64,000 bases of DNA from Massilia sp. Se16.2.3 (GTDB lineage Bacteria; Pseudomonadota; Gammaproteobacteria; Burkholderiales; Burkholderiaceae_D). Shown in pieces: positions 41,881-50,630 of this stretch; the first letter of the stretch is position 1, and each line of letters opens with the position of its first letter. The notes under the pieces were generated by a model. It saw only the letters and a program-made list of their open reading frames with translations. It had not been told where the DNA came from and did not search any database. The DNA lies in assembly GCF_014171595.1 (NCBI RefSeq), contig NZ_CP050451.1, forward strand, positions 1,922,001 through 1,986,000, given 5' to 3'. Position numbers and translations under genes: made by a program.

Positions 41881-41910
41881 AAAAAAAAGGCCGAGCCCAG
41901 CGGCTCGGCC
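41881..41910 (-). terminator. Rho-independent terminator, originally for pilBC, now 18 kb from pilC
   Basis: Read on the minus strand: a 9-bp stem GGCCGAGCC / GGCTCGGCC (41902-41910 with 41889-41897), a 4-nt loop, and eight T. The only minus-strand gene that could use it is pilC, whose stop codon would lie about 20 bp away if the 18-kb insertion were removed. It may also serve the aminotransferase in reverse. Confidence 0.85.
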
Positions 41911-41923
41911 TCCATTTCCCGCA

Positions 41924-41928
41924 AGTGT
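41924..41928 (+). repeat. Left copy of the 5-bp target-site duplication (AGTGT)
   Basis: AGTGT directly precedes the TGTAGG end at 41929. The same five bases directly follow the CCTACA end at 60192. Confidence 0.88.
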
Positions 41929-42021
41929 TGTAGGTTCTCAGAATACTTCGCAGTAGCCGCCCGCTCGTTCAAAAGTACTTCTCAGGTATCTCGCAACATT
42001 TTTTCTCATAAAACCTCGCAG
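41929..42021 (+). repeat. Left transposon end L1 (unit 1)
   Basis: Three spaced sites of the form TTCTCA-N6/7-TCGCA begin at 41935, 41979 and 42003, after the terminal TGTAGG. The other left ends (44781-44872 and 51615-51705) have the same length and spacing. Confidence 0.85.
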
Positions 42022-42283
42022 TTTTTCAACTACGGCGGCGGGAAGCATGCAATCTGGCACCGAAGCATGCGAACATCGACGCGTCCTCACCGCTTTGTGT
42101 AGCGGAGCTACGGTGAGAACAGGTGAGTAGCTCGGCTATACGAAAGGTTCGATTCGCGCTGCTCACACTGGGACACGATCGACCCAACGATCCTCGAGAC
42201 CGATACGTCCTGACACGATTGCTGTGTTCAGCTAAATGAGCGAGGCAAGACAGAACCGAGCAGCCAAATCACGGAGGTAGTAG

Positions 42284-43186
42284 ATGTTTTTAGAATCGGG
42301 TAGAGATATCGCGCAAAAGATTCAAGCGTTGATGGATGAGGAAATTTCTCAGCCACTGAGGTTGGCGGTCGCGTTTTGGGGCGCCGGCGCCGACTATCGA
42401 CTACGGGGCGCTTGCAAGATCATCTGTGACCTGGAATCAGGTGCATGTAACCCGTCAGTGATCAGATCTCTGCTCGATCGAGAAAATTGTGTCACTTTGA
42501 AACTCAACGGTCTGCATGCCAAGGTGGTGATCGGGTCGGCAGGGGCAGTGGTGTCATCGGCAAATATGTCGACCAATGGTTTGGGTGCTGAAGGAGCCGA
42601 TTCTAGCGGTACGATCGAGGCCGGATATTTTGTGCCCCCATCCACGCCCGACTATCAAAGGATGACCACATGGTTCGATCGACAATGGATGCAGGCGACA
42701 CCGATAACCGAACGCGATCTCGCCGTGGCAGAGGCAAGGTGGGAATTCCGTAATCGTACGATGCCCGAAGACGTCGTTCCCAGCGCTGTCTCGACCATTC
42801 CTTCCTTTGACATCGATCCTTTCAGCTTATTGGAAGAGCAGATCGACGCAGACGATCGTTTGCGTGCCGTGAAGCCCGAGGTCTTCGCTTTGTTGAAGGT
42901 CGAACTGCCCAGCGTCGACAATCGCCGGCTCGGCAAGATAGCGACTTGGGCATGCCACCTCCTCTTGAACCAAGCGGGCTCGGGACGAGATCACTCTGCC
43001 GGTGACGGTGAAGCGCGCGGCCCGGCAACCGACGAGTGGATCGTCGGTCGATTTGGAACACAAAAGCGTTTGGAAACCGTTGCGAGCGTCGTCACTCTGC
43101 TGGAAACGATCTCTCGCTCGCCATCATTCTCGCGCGATGTCCGACGTGCGGCGACACGAGCATTGTCGGTGCAACCTTGGGGATGA
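42284..43186 (+). CDS. PLD-like nuclease-fold protein
   Basis: A 300-residue soluble protein. Residues 20-100 resemble one phospholipase D-type module: RLAVAFWGAGA, then NGLHAKVVIGSAGAVVSSAN with His78, Lys80 and Asn94 in the HxK...SxN arrangement. Only one HxK motif is evident, so a dimer would be needed, as in Nuc-type nucleases. The second half is unassigned and mostly helical. A GGAGG site precedes the ATG at 42284. As first cargo gene of unit 1, a defence or nuclease effector role is plausible but unproven. Confidence 0.65.
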   Translation: MFLESGRDIAQKIQALMDEEISQPLRLAVAFWGAGADYRLRGACKIICDLESGACNPSVIRSLLDRENCVTLKLNGLHAKVVIGSAGAVVSSANMSTNGLGAEGADSSGTIEAGYFVPPSTPDYQRMTTWFDRQWMQATPITERDLAVAEARWEFRNRTMPEDVVPSAVSTIPSFDIDPFSLLEEQIDADDRLRAVKPEVFALLKVELPSVDNRRLGKIATWACHLLLNQAGSGRDHSAGDGEARGPATDEWIVGRFGTQKRLETVASVVTLLETISRSPSFSRDVRRAATRALSVQPWG

Positions 43187-43564
43187 CCTGTACGGTGGGC
43201 CTGAGAGTTTGCGCCATTGTCCGTCTTGCCAGCGTTCGACGGAGAATCGATGCCAGCGCCGGTAGCGACGGATGCGCGTGTTCCAGGTGTGAAGGCCGGA
43301 GATCCCTACGCCGCCAAGGCGCGGCATTGAGCCGCCTCCGAATCGCTTCCGTGGGGGGCGCATGTCCCGCAATGCTGGCGGCAATGATGCCCCGCTCACT
43401 TCCCAGGCTAGCGCGGTAGCGGCGGAGGCATGAGCTAGGGATCTTAGTGCCCGCTTGCACAATCTGTGTTGGTGCTGCACCCCCAACGGGGAAGCTCAGC
43501 CTTTTCGGCTAAGATACGTCCTCAAGTTCATCCGGTCAGACGATCCATAAGTAAGTAAGCAGCC
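43187..43564 (+). other. Intergenic region between the PLD-like and PIN-like genes
   Basis: 378 bp with no convincing gene. Short open frames here are antisense or lack start context. It may contain the promoter of the downstream gene, but no clear -35/-10 pair was found. Confidence 0.4.
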
Positions 43565-44575
43565 ATGCCTAGAGCCAAGAATCAACGCACTCGTGTTCAA
43601 AAAACAGTAATGCTCGATACCAATTTATGGCGATATCTTTCCGATTTTGGAGGATTTGAACGAGTAATGTCGGTCGCGCAAGAAAATCGCGTGGCAATTT
43701 CTGTAGCCCCTGGTACAGTTTTCGAAATAAGAGAGTTGAAGGACGATGCAACAAGGAAGGCTATGCTGAGATTAGCGGCCGACCCTCGACTGAACCGGCT
43801 TATGCCAGAAGCATATTCGGAGGCAGAAGACTTCAAAAGCGAAGTCCGCCGCTTGCGTCCTAAATGGCTTCGGGAAAACCCAAATATGAAAGAGGTCAAT
43901 CGACTGAAATATAGCTGGACACGTGTAAAAGGAGGCTTTTGGGAGCGTGCGCGGCTCGACATCGCTCCTCCAGTGACCGATGAATCGATGCGTGGCGCTA
44001 CAGAAGTCGATGCAGCGCGTAGGGAGGCAATCGCGCTACGCGAAATCGTCAAAACGCAATATAAGCCCCAAGAGGCCGAGATACCGCTGACGAGCGTCTA
44101 CTACGCTCCGCCCGATGATTCTTGGGCCCATCCAGTTGAATACTGGCGGGCCGGGGCGTGCTATATATGGACATCTGAGCTGATGTATTACACGAGTCCC
44201 TACCGGGAATGGATTGATGGCGAAGTTGATCACATAGAAATGCTTTGGGATTCACAGAGCTTTAAGAGCTTCTGGTATTACGAGGTCAAAGCCGAGAATA
44301 TGAAACGGCAGTGGTTGCGTGGCGCGTTTGAATACTTGCAGCGCTGGTATAAAGTGACCTCGGGTACCCCAGGTGATTCTCTTCTCGCGTCGCATTTAGC
44401 GGAAGTTGACTCCGTCCTCTCCGCAGACAAGAATTTTGTACGGTTCGCCGAACGCTGTCATAAGGAAGCGCCATTCAAAACCGCTACGGCGATAAAGATT
44501 GCTGCAGGGGCGGCTACGGCAGACGAAATATGCGCGGCACTCAACGATATTGGGAAGGCATCCTTGAGCGATTAG
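43565..44575 (+). CDS. PIN-like domain protein
   Basis: A 336-residue protein. Near the N terminus TVMLDTNLWRYLSD places Asp18 as in the first acidic position of PIN nucleases; Glu54 lies in GTVFEIREL. Near the C terminus EVDSVLSADKNFVRFAE supplies Asp282 and Asp288, a typical PIN ending. The roughly 200 residues between are an insertion without recognised domain, rich in Trp and Tyr. PIN proteins are metal-dependent RNases, and many are toxins or defence effectors. The right end of unit 1 begins about 90 bp after the stop. Confidence 0.62.
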   Translation: MPRAKNQRTRVQKTVMLDTNLWRYLSDFGGFERVMSVAQENRVAISVAPGTVFEIRELKDDATRKAMLRLAADPRLNRLMPEAYSEAEDFKSEVRRLRPKWLRENPNMKEVNRLKYSWTRVKGGFWERARLDIAPPVTDESMRGATEVDAARREAIALREIVKTQYKPQEAEIPLTSVYYAPPDDSWAHPVEYWRAGACYIWTSELMYYTSPYREWIDGEVDHIEMLWDSQSFKSFWYYEVKAENMKRQWLRGAFEYLQRWYKVTSGTPGDSLLASHLAEVDSVLSADKNFVRFAERCHKEAPFKTATAIKIAAGAATADEICAALNDIGKASLSD

Positions 44576-44666
44576 CATCGCAAGGCAGATTGGACCGATC
44601 CGTACAACCAAATGACGCTCTTTACAGTAGCAGCAAATAAATATTTTGGAGAGTGAGTTACTGCGC

Positions 44667-44771
44667 AGTAGCTCTACGTCTGATAGTAGATAAAGCTACT
44701 ACGAGCTACGTGAGAACACCGCGAATTCACTGAAGTTTTTCAGGCATTGTGAAGTATTCTGAGCACCTACA
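44667..44771 (+). repeat. Right transposon end R of unit 1
   Basis: Ends in CCTACA at 44771. It contains degenerate copies of the TTCTCA-N7-TCGCAG site in inverse orientation, packed closely, after a palindrome AGTAGCT...AGCTACT at 44667-44700. It aligns along its whole length with the right end at 60086-60192. Confidence 0.8.
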
Positions 44772-44780
44772 CCGGCGATA

Positions 44781-44872
44781 TGTAGGGACTCACGACATCT
44801 CGCAGTAGTTCCCCTCGAAACGGCCACCATTTCTCGGATACCTCGCAGTGCATATTCTCATAAAACCTCGCA
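44781..44872 (+). repeat. Left transposon end L of unit 2
   Basis: Starts TGTAGG at 44781, 9 bp after the right end of unit 1. Three spaced sites follow, the last (ATTCTCATAAAACCTCGCA) nearly identical to that of L1. Confidence 0.82.
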
Positions 44873-45139
44873 TTTTTTGAAATGCGAGGAGGAGAAGATT
44901 GCCAATCCGAACGCAAGACGCGACGCAGTCAGCAGGACGTGAAGCCCAGTTCAAGTAGCCGACTTGCTCGGCTGCCCTTGAAGAGGATCTGAGGTACGCT
45001 TCCAGCCAGTGGAACATATCCTGCAATGAGAACTTGCAGTTGCCGTAGGTTTCAGGCATGTCTCGCACTCTCATCCGTTGATTCCCCGGCGCCGGAGCTT
45101 AGCCGCGCCAGCCGTTACCTGGCGCGGTTAAGACTATCC

Positions 45140-45481
45140 TCAGAGGGCGGTGATGTTGTTTCCCTCGCGATCATACGTTTCTGACGATCCGCAAGCCGGG
45201 CAGCTATCGTGGGCCGGGAAGTTGCTCGCCTCGAGTACAAAGAATCCATCGGTGTTAATGCTGTCGACTTCGCACTCACTGAGCCAAGGCGCGTTTTCGG
45301 TCAGCCACTGCGGGTCGGCCGGCGGCGTGATCGTCACCCTTTCGAGCTCTCCGTCGAATTCATCCCCGACCCACTCCGGCTCGATGTTCTCGTCAGTGAG
45401 CCTGGTGTACGGCAGATCTATGGTCACGGTGCCGTGGCAATTGCGATCGGTGCCGTCCGGGCAGTGTGCTTCAATGCGCAT
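45140..45481 (-). CDS. Hypothetical protein with CxxC motif
   Basis: A 113-residue acidic protein. It begins MRIEAHCPDGTDRNCHGTVT and ends with a zinc-ribbon-like half-site, SCPACGSSETYDREG. The ATG at 45481 follows AGGAGG on the minus strand. It lies 20 bp downstream of the 519-residue gene on the same strand, so the two probably form one transcript. No family is recognised; paired cysteines near both ends could bind zinc. Confidence 0.6.
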   Translation of the reverse strand: MRIEAHCPDGTDRNCHGTVTIDLPYTRLTDENIEPEWVGDEFDGELERVTITPPADPQWLTENAPWLSECEVDSINTDGFFVLEASNFPAHDSCPACGSSETYDREGNNITAL

Positions 45482-45501
45482 GATGTAGTCCTCCTTGGTG
45501 A

Positions 45502-47061
45502 TTAGTCGAGCCCGCGGTCGAGAATGTTTGCCGCCTGTGCGGCCAGCTTCACATGGTCGTCGAGACGTCGACGAAGCAAGTCTGTGTTATGGCAGCGCAC
45601 CGGATGCTCGAGTGCCGCGACCAGGTATTGTGTAATCGCGAGCTTGTGCTCGTAGATTGACAGCTGGCCATACAGAGCGTGTGCGTGCCACTTGAGATGG
45701 TGGTCCCAAAAGCGCATGACGCCTTCCGGCACCCTCGTCTTGGCGTTGCGAATGTCGATCTTCTCCAACGCCGTAATGACGTTGCCGCGGTCGTTGGGCT
45801 GCCCTTGCCAGTAGGGCCGGTAACGCGTCGGATGGCACAACTGGTGGCACACGGCGGCCAGCGCAGCGAGCATGGACGTAGGCTGGAGCGGTGCGTCGCT
45901 GGCGAGAGCGCGAAGACCGTCCGCGCGGCCGAACGCGACCCATATCTCGAGTAGATTCAGCGCCAACGGAATAGCCTTAACGTAGTGCACGGCCCGGATT
46001 TCGTGGCCCAGGTAGTCCGACAAAATGGTGATGAAAGTTTCTGCATTTGCGTGTGCAAACGCCACGAACATCGAGAGCGGCAGTTTTGGATAGCGTGCAC
46101 TGTCTCCGGTGCGAGCGCGTACGGCCCCATCGAGGATGGCCAGTTTCCCGGTGGGTGGTTTGACTTTGACCGTCGGCGTCATCTTCTCGGTCAACTCGCG
46201 CTGCGCCTGAGCATAGTTAAGAAATTCCAGTCCATGGCAATGCAGGCAAAGTTGCTCGTCAAGTGGGACGAACGCGGGCTTGGCTTCGATATCGTCGGTG
46301 GTCGCCTGGCGGGCGAGCATATCGCGCACCAGCGCCAGCATTTTTTCGAGGCGCGCGAAGTCGCCACCCGAGCGCTGGGCCGCGGCACTGAACAAGGCGT
46401 TCTCTATCTTGTCAACCTTCTCTCGCAACGCGATGTACAAGTCTTCGATCTCTTCGCGCCTTTCCGCCGGCAGTTCGACCGCCAGCTGCGTAATCAGATC
46501 AGCGAGCAAAGCGGTCCCGGCAACGGCCTTCTCATCCTTGACCGGGTAGGAAGTAGCCACTTCGAACGACGCCGCGTTATCGTCGCCAGGAGGAGTCAGG
46601 AACGCAAACAACTGAACCGGGCTTGCTGCGTTCATCTGGTAAAGCAGCTTGAGCACTTTCAAGGTCTTGCGCGCATCCTGCTCCATGTAGTCGCCTAGCG
46701 CGTGTCCAGTGAGGACCGGAACCTTTTTGCGGGCGTCTCTAAAGAAGTTCTCCGGACCGGTTGTCCTGCAGTTCTCGTCCGGCTCCAGTTCGTTCTTGAG
46801 CGCGCCGATGGTGGCCGGCGACGACGAATTCATATTGCCCAGGTCGAAATCGCCTGGGAACATGCGAGTGCGTTCGTCCTCGGTGAGGTGATCCAGCAGG
46901 AACTGCAGCACGCTTGACGACTTGCGACCGACGATTCGGCCGATACGATGCTCGGCGTACTCTCTGCCGAGCATATACTCGCGACAGAGGCCTTTGTCCT
47001 TGAGGTGAGGCAGCTTGGCGATCTGATACAGCAGCATTGATTTCATGGCATTTGACTGCAT
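45502..47061 (-). CDS. Hypothetical protein, 519 residues
   Basis: A large soluble, mainly alpha-helical protein with no signal peptide or membrane segment. A CLHCHGLEF segment around the middle could bind metal. The N terminus (MKSMLLYQIAKLPHLKDKG) and the helical C terminus give no match I can name. GAAGGGAAG precedes the start codon at 47061; ATG 47046 is an alternative. It is the first gene of a two-gene minus-strand unit inside transposon unit 2. A defence or plasmid-type function is possible from context only. Confidence 0.6.
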   Translation of the reverse strand: MQSNAMKSMLLYQIAKLPHLKDKGLCREYMLGREYAEHRIGRIVGRKSSSVLQFLLDHLTEDERTRMFPGDFDLGNMNSSSPATIGALKNELEPDENCRTTGPENFFRDARKKVPVLTGHALGDYMEQDARKTLKVLKLLYQMNAASPVQLFAFLTPPGDDNAASFEVATSYPVKDEKAVAGTALLADLITQLAVELPAERREEIEDLYIALREKVDKIENALFSAAAQRSGGDFARLEKMLALVRDMLARQATTDDIEAKPAFVPLDEQLCLHCHGLEFLNYAQAQRELTEKMTPTVKVKPPTGKLAILDGAVRARTGDSARYPKLPLSMFVAFAHANAETFITILSDYLGHEIRAVHYVKAIPLALNLLEIWVAFGRADGLRALASDAPLQPTSMLAALAAVCHQLCHPTRYRPYWQGQPNDRGNVITALEKIDIRNAKTRVPEGVMRFWDHHLKWHAHALYGQLSIYEHKLAITQYLVAALEHPVRCHNTDLLRRRLDDHVKLAAQAANILDRGLD

Positions 47062-47179
47062 GGCTTCCCTTCTTGAGTTCGGAATTCCCGGGTAAAGTCC
47101 AGGACTGAATTCAGGATGCCAGAACGATCCTTACGCTCAAACGGGATTTTTTTTAACAGGGACAGGGTGATGTGTTCGC

Positions 47180-47284
47180 TGTAGTGTGAGCGCAGCTTTG
47201 GCTGGCGAGCTGTCCGGTAGGTTTAGGCGCTTTTTCTATCTCTTCTCACGCGCTCTGCAGCACTTCTTCTCATAAACTCCGCAG
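47180..47284 (+). repeat. Degenerate left transposon end inside unit 2
   Basis: Begins TGTAG and contains two recognisable sites, TTCTCACGCGCTCTGCAG near 47243 and TTCTCATAAACTCCGCAG near 47267, with spacing like the intact left ends. No partner right end was found next to it. Confidence 0.5.
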
Positions 47285-47644
47285 TTTGCCACTACGTGCT
47301 AAGCCAGCTTGGGGTGTTCGGTCAGGAAAAGACAGCCTGTTACCGGCTCGAGACCAGCGGCAAGTAGGGGGCGTGCGGACGAACATCCGGCCTGACTCAA
47401 ATTAACCGGTCCTTTTTTTGTCGGTGCCGTGTCCACCGGATTGCCGACGGCGGTGACGGCGCCATTGGCGTCACGGTACACCGACCGCGCAGATCTCGAA
47501 GACAAAAAGATCGCCGGGCCCGAATTGCGTGCTGGCCAAGAAGGCGAAATACTCACGCGTGCCGTCGGCGTCGAATCGGAAGCCTGTCAACGCAGTCCTT
47601 GCATATCCTATGCGGCTTTTTATCCAGACACGAAGGAAACACAG
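47285..47644 (+). other. Gene-poor stretch upstream of the porin pseudogene
   Basis: 360 bp without a supported gene. A few short frames resemble fragments (for example one starting at 47429 that runs into the porin leader), probably decayed sequence. Confidence 0.4.
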
Positions 47645-48708
47645 ATGAAAAGAAGTATTGCAGCACTATCGGTACTGTGCGCGACCTCGGGCGGCGCATG
47701 GGCGCAATCGAGCGTTGCGGTCTACGTCCTGGTCGACGTGGCCCTAGTCCGAGAAAGCGGCGGCACGGCCAGCTCGGTCACGAAGATCAGCAGCGGCGTT
47801 AGCACCGGCTCGCGCCTGGGTTCAAGGGCACCGAGGACACCGGTAACGGCATGTTGGCGCTGTTCCTGCTGGAGAGTGGCTTCCAGGCCGATGCCGGGGT
47901 CATGGGGCAGGGTGGGCTGCTGTTCGGCCGCAAGGCCTACGTTGGCCCGCAGGGCGGCTTCGGCATGGTGACGCTGGAACGCTAGTACACGCCGCAATAC
48001 TTGGCGGTGGCCGCGCTTGATCCCTTCGGCTCTGGCTACGCGGGTGACAGCAAGAACTTGATGATCCCGACCGACAACGGCCCCGGCCGCATGGACAATA
48101 CCATCAAGTACACTTCGCCAGCGGTATCGGGCGTCATCGCCGAAGTGGTGTATGCGCCTGGCGAGGTGGTAAACGACAACAAAGCGGGGCGTCAGTTCGG
48201 CCGCGGCCTGAGCTATCGCAACGGTCCGTTGATGCTGCGCGTTGGCTACCACAACAACGATACCGCGACCCTGAAAAACACCGGAAACGCGCGCAACCTC
48301 GTAGTCGGAGGCACCTACGACATCGGCAGCAACCGGGTGCACCTCGCCTACGCCATCAACAAGGGTTTGAACAGCGCGATGCCGCGCAATACAGCCAATC
48401 CCTTCGGCTACGCGACACTACCCGTTTTTTCGACCGACAGCTGTGATGTGCTGGTCGGCCTGACCGTGCCGTACGGCGCGCACACACTGATGGCTTCCTG
48501 GATCGGCAGGAACGACCGCACCCGCTTCAATCAGGACGCGCACCAGTTCGCTCTCGGCTAAAAGTACAACCTCTCGAAGCGCACCGACCTGTATGCGGTG
48601 TACGGACACATGACCAACAAGCATGGTGCCGGTTATACGGTCGCCAGCGCGGTCGAGAGCGGTACGGGCGACAAGGCGGTCGACTTGGGTATCCGGCACG
48701 CGTTCTAG
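47645..48708 (+). pseudogene. Gram-negative porin, disrupted
   Basis: A beta-barrel porin of the betaproteobacterial OmpC-like type. It begins MKRSIAALSVLCATSGGAWA (signal peptide) then SSVAVYVLVDVALVRESGG. It continues in another frame with GTEDTGNGMLALFLLESGFQ, GLLFGRKAYVGPQGGFGMVT, and after an in-frame stop with LMIPTDNGPGRMDNTIKYTS. A second in-frame stop precedes KYNLSKRTDLYAVYGHMTNK, and the natural porin ending is GIRHAF. At least one frameshift (near 47820) and two stops make it inactive. Confidence 0.88.
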
Positions 48709-48894
48709 AACTTTGTCACGGATGTGCAGCGGATGCGGTCAAGGTCCGGTGTAAACCTGACTTTGTATTTTCCGCAAGCGCCTGCTGAAGGATCTCGGGC
48801 TGACCTTCGCCAGTATTTCCTGTAGTACGAAAAATAATCAAGCTGCCCCAACCTGGCAACCATATCGAAGCCGGTTGGCGGCAGTGATAAACAC

Positions 48895-49572
48895 TTAACT
48901 TACGACTTCTTCGATGTCGCCATCATCTGGTCGTTCATAATAGTCGTGATCGACCGCTGCGGAGATGTCCAGCGCCATGTCCGCTGCTAAGCAGACTCTG
49001 CCAGCTTTTTTTATACGGATTACACCACTGAACCGGATTTTATCGCCGGAAAACATCCTATCGGGGTCTTGATCCATATCGATCACCCCACTCACTGGCA
49101 CAGCCCATGCTGACACTGCATCTCTCAGGGCTTCTGGATCACTAGCGAGTTCTGCAAACGCCTCGGAAAAATAGGCGTTCGTCTCGGCGGAGGCTGTGTT
49201 GACTGCTTCGTCGTGGAAGATTTCCTCGTCAATAAAACCGGACAATACGTCCTCGAAAAAATCGTCAGTGTTCCTGAACACTCGTGGAGCAGTGTTTTGA
49301 CTTTCAATGCCCACGATAATCGCATCAATAATTTTCCCTAAGTAGCCATAAACTGCTAGGTCTTTCGCACGATTGGCGATGCACTCATCGTCGAGGATCA
49401 AATATGCCGCGCCATCTACTCCAGGATTTTCTTCAAATGATGCTAGGAGGGCTGCCAGACTGTTATAGCCAAGAGCGGCTGCGACTAGCTGCTGGATATG
49501 ACCGAGCGAAACGGTCATGAACGACGCGGCAAGCTCGGTACGCGCGACGTAAGCGATACTACGGAAACTCAT
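48895..49572 (-). CDS. Hypothetical protein with N-terminal helical motif
   Basis: A 225-residue acidic protein. The N-terminal LGHIQQLVAAALGYNSLAALLA resembles the short helical motif (ALGY.S..ALLA) seen at the start of several uncharacterised plasmid and island proteins. The rest is unassigned. GGAGA lies 6 nt before the ATG at 49572, supporting expression. It stands alone on the minus strand in unit 2. Function unknown. Confidence 0.55.
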   Translation of the reverse strand: MSFRSIAYVARTELAASFMTVSLGHIQQLVAAALGYNSLAALLASFEENPGVDGAAYLILDDECIANRAKDLAVYGYLGKIIDAIIVGIESQNTAPRVFRNTDDFFEDVLSGFIDEEIFHDEAVNTASAETNAYFSEAFAELASDPEALRDAVSAWAVPVSGVIDMDQDPDRMFSGDKIRFSGVIRIKKAGRVCLAADMALDISAAVDHDYYERPDDGDIEEVVS

Positions 49573-49749
49573 TGCAATTCTCCATTGCTGCGGTCGGAAG
49601 TCGAACGATTACGCATCCCCGCAGTGGAAAATCCAATGGTTGAGGAAGGCTTTCAGATATTGCACAGATGGGTCACTACTTGCCTTGATTGAGCCGTTCG
49701 CAACTCGGGCGGGCGCCACTGAGACGAATGTACACCTAACCTTTGCAGA

Positions 49750-50120
49750 TTGCAACTAGAAGCGATCACGACAGCCAAGCCAAGTTGGCTTCCCCCTGTT
49801 CTGGGCGCCAAGGAGGAGTTCGATCCAAAGGAGCTTGCTCTTAACGACGCAACGCGTGAAGAGCGCCGTTCAGTGGCCGAAGACTTGGCAGCGGTAGCGA
49901 ACTCATTTGATCAGTTAGTGCAGCATTGCAACGAAACAGAGAAGGCAACAGGGATCCGACCACAAATAGTCGTGACAGATCACGTTGATCATCCGAAGTT
50001 TCAATCCGGCACAAGATTGGTTCTCTTGTGCGTGCTAGGTGGCGCAAAAAGGGTGCTGGGTTCATCGCCTTCGGTGAACTTCAAACAACCCAGCGTAAAT
50101 CTCGTCAATAATCTATCCTT
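49750..50120 (+). pseudogene. DUF3732-type protein remnant
   Basis: The segment ATREERRSVAEDLAAVANSF followed by GIRPQIVVTDHVDHPKF matches the C-terminal end of DUF3732 proteins (D...DV.AV..lF, then QiIVTDH.D). The expected final block, RARWRKKGAGFIAFGEL, is present but in another frame, after position 50000. So this is a frameshifted C-terminal fragment; the N-terminal ATPase part is missing. DUF3732 proteins occur in defence islands. Confidence 0.65.
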
Positions 50121-50314
50121 ACGGCAACCGAGAGTCTTTAATAAAGTAGCAATATTTCTGCGGTGGTATCTACTGTGGCGTAATAGCAAACTAGCGTAGC
50201 AATAGCACACATCCGGAAACACGCATCTAACTTCCTCTCATGGGTGCGCTTCGTTTTTTGGAATGTCGTAATATCCTCAATCTTGCACCTATGCCCAACA
50301 ACTTGAGGAACGAC

Positions 50315-50623
50315 ATGAATGCGAATTGGAGGCCGGTATTCGCCGGTGCTGATGGCGATCGTCCGTTTAAATTGCAGGAGTATAACGATGGCGGTGATCG
50401 CGCCTTAAAAGTCGTAACAACCTATGGCAAGGACGAGATCCTGGGCGACGGCGTGGCCACGATTGGGCTACCTGTATCAGCCGACGAAGAAATGCACATA
50501 GATGCCCAGACACCAGAAGAGCTTCATGCAAAACTGCTTGAAAATGGGTTTAGCGAGATAGTTGCTGCGCAAATTGTTCGGCATGCGCGTCTGCCATCAT
50601 CTGATCAGAACGACAGGAATTAG
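50315..50623 (+). CDS. Small hypothetical protein
   Basis: A 102-residue soluble protein (MNANWRPVFAGADGDRPF...). GAGGA at 50305-50309 precedes ATG 50315 by 5 nt and decides this start over earlier in-frame codons at 50240 and 50291. The C-terminal EELHAKLLENGFSEIVAAQI is helical. No family is recognised. A JAB-protease remnant begins directly after it, so it may have belonged to a ubiquitin-like conjugation cluster, but this is weak. Confidence 0.45.
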   Translation: MNANWRPVFAGADGDRPFKLQEYNDGGDRALKVVTTYGKDEILGDGVATIGLPVSADEEMHIDAQTPEELHAKLLENGFSEIVAAQIVRHARLPSSDQNDRN

Positions 50624-50630
50624 ATCCTGA

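Larger units (their letters stand above)
41929..44771 (+). mobile_element. Transposon unit 1 (PLD-like and PIN-like cargo)
   Basis: 2,843 bp from left end L1 to the right end at 44667-44771. It holds two plus-strand genes, a PLD-like protein and a PIN-like protein. Base composition is clearly less GC-rich than the dcw and pil genes. Confidence 0.75.

Noticed and set aside
41889..41910. GC-rich hairpin next to L1 as part of the transposon end
   Set aside because: It lies outside the AGTGT duplication and has an adjacent A run that makes a good minus-strand terminator; it belongs to the host pilC region.
44790..45074. 94-residue minus-strand open frame
   Set aside because: It runs through the left transposon end of unit 2. 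Similar short frames arise at the other left ends because the repeat itself is open in that frame. No ribosome site or family.
49750..50199. 149-residue open frame as an intact gene
   Set aside because: The conserved DUF3732 ending continues in another frame, so the last 60 residues of this frame are out-of-frame translation. Called a remnant instead.
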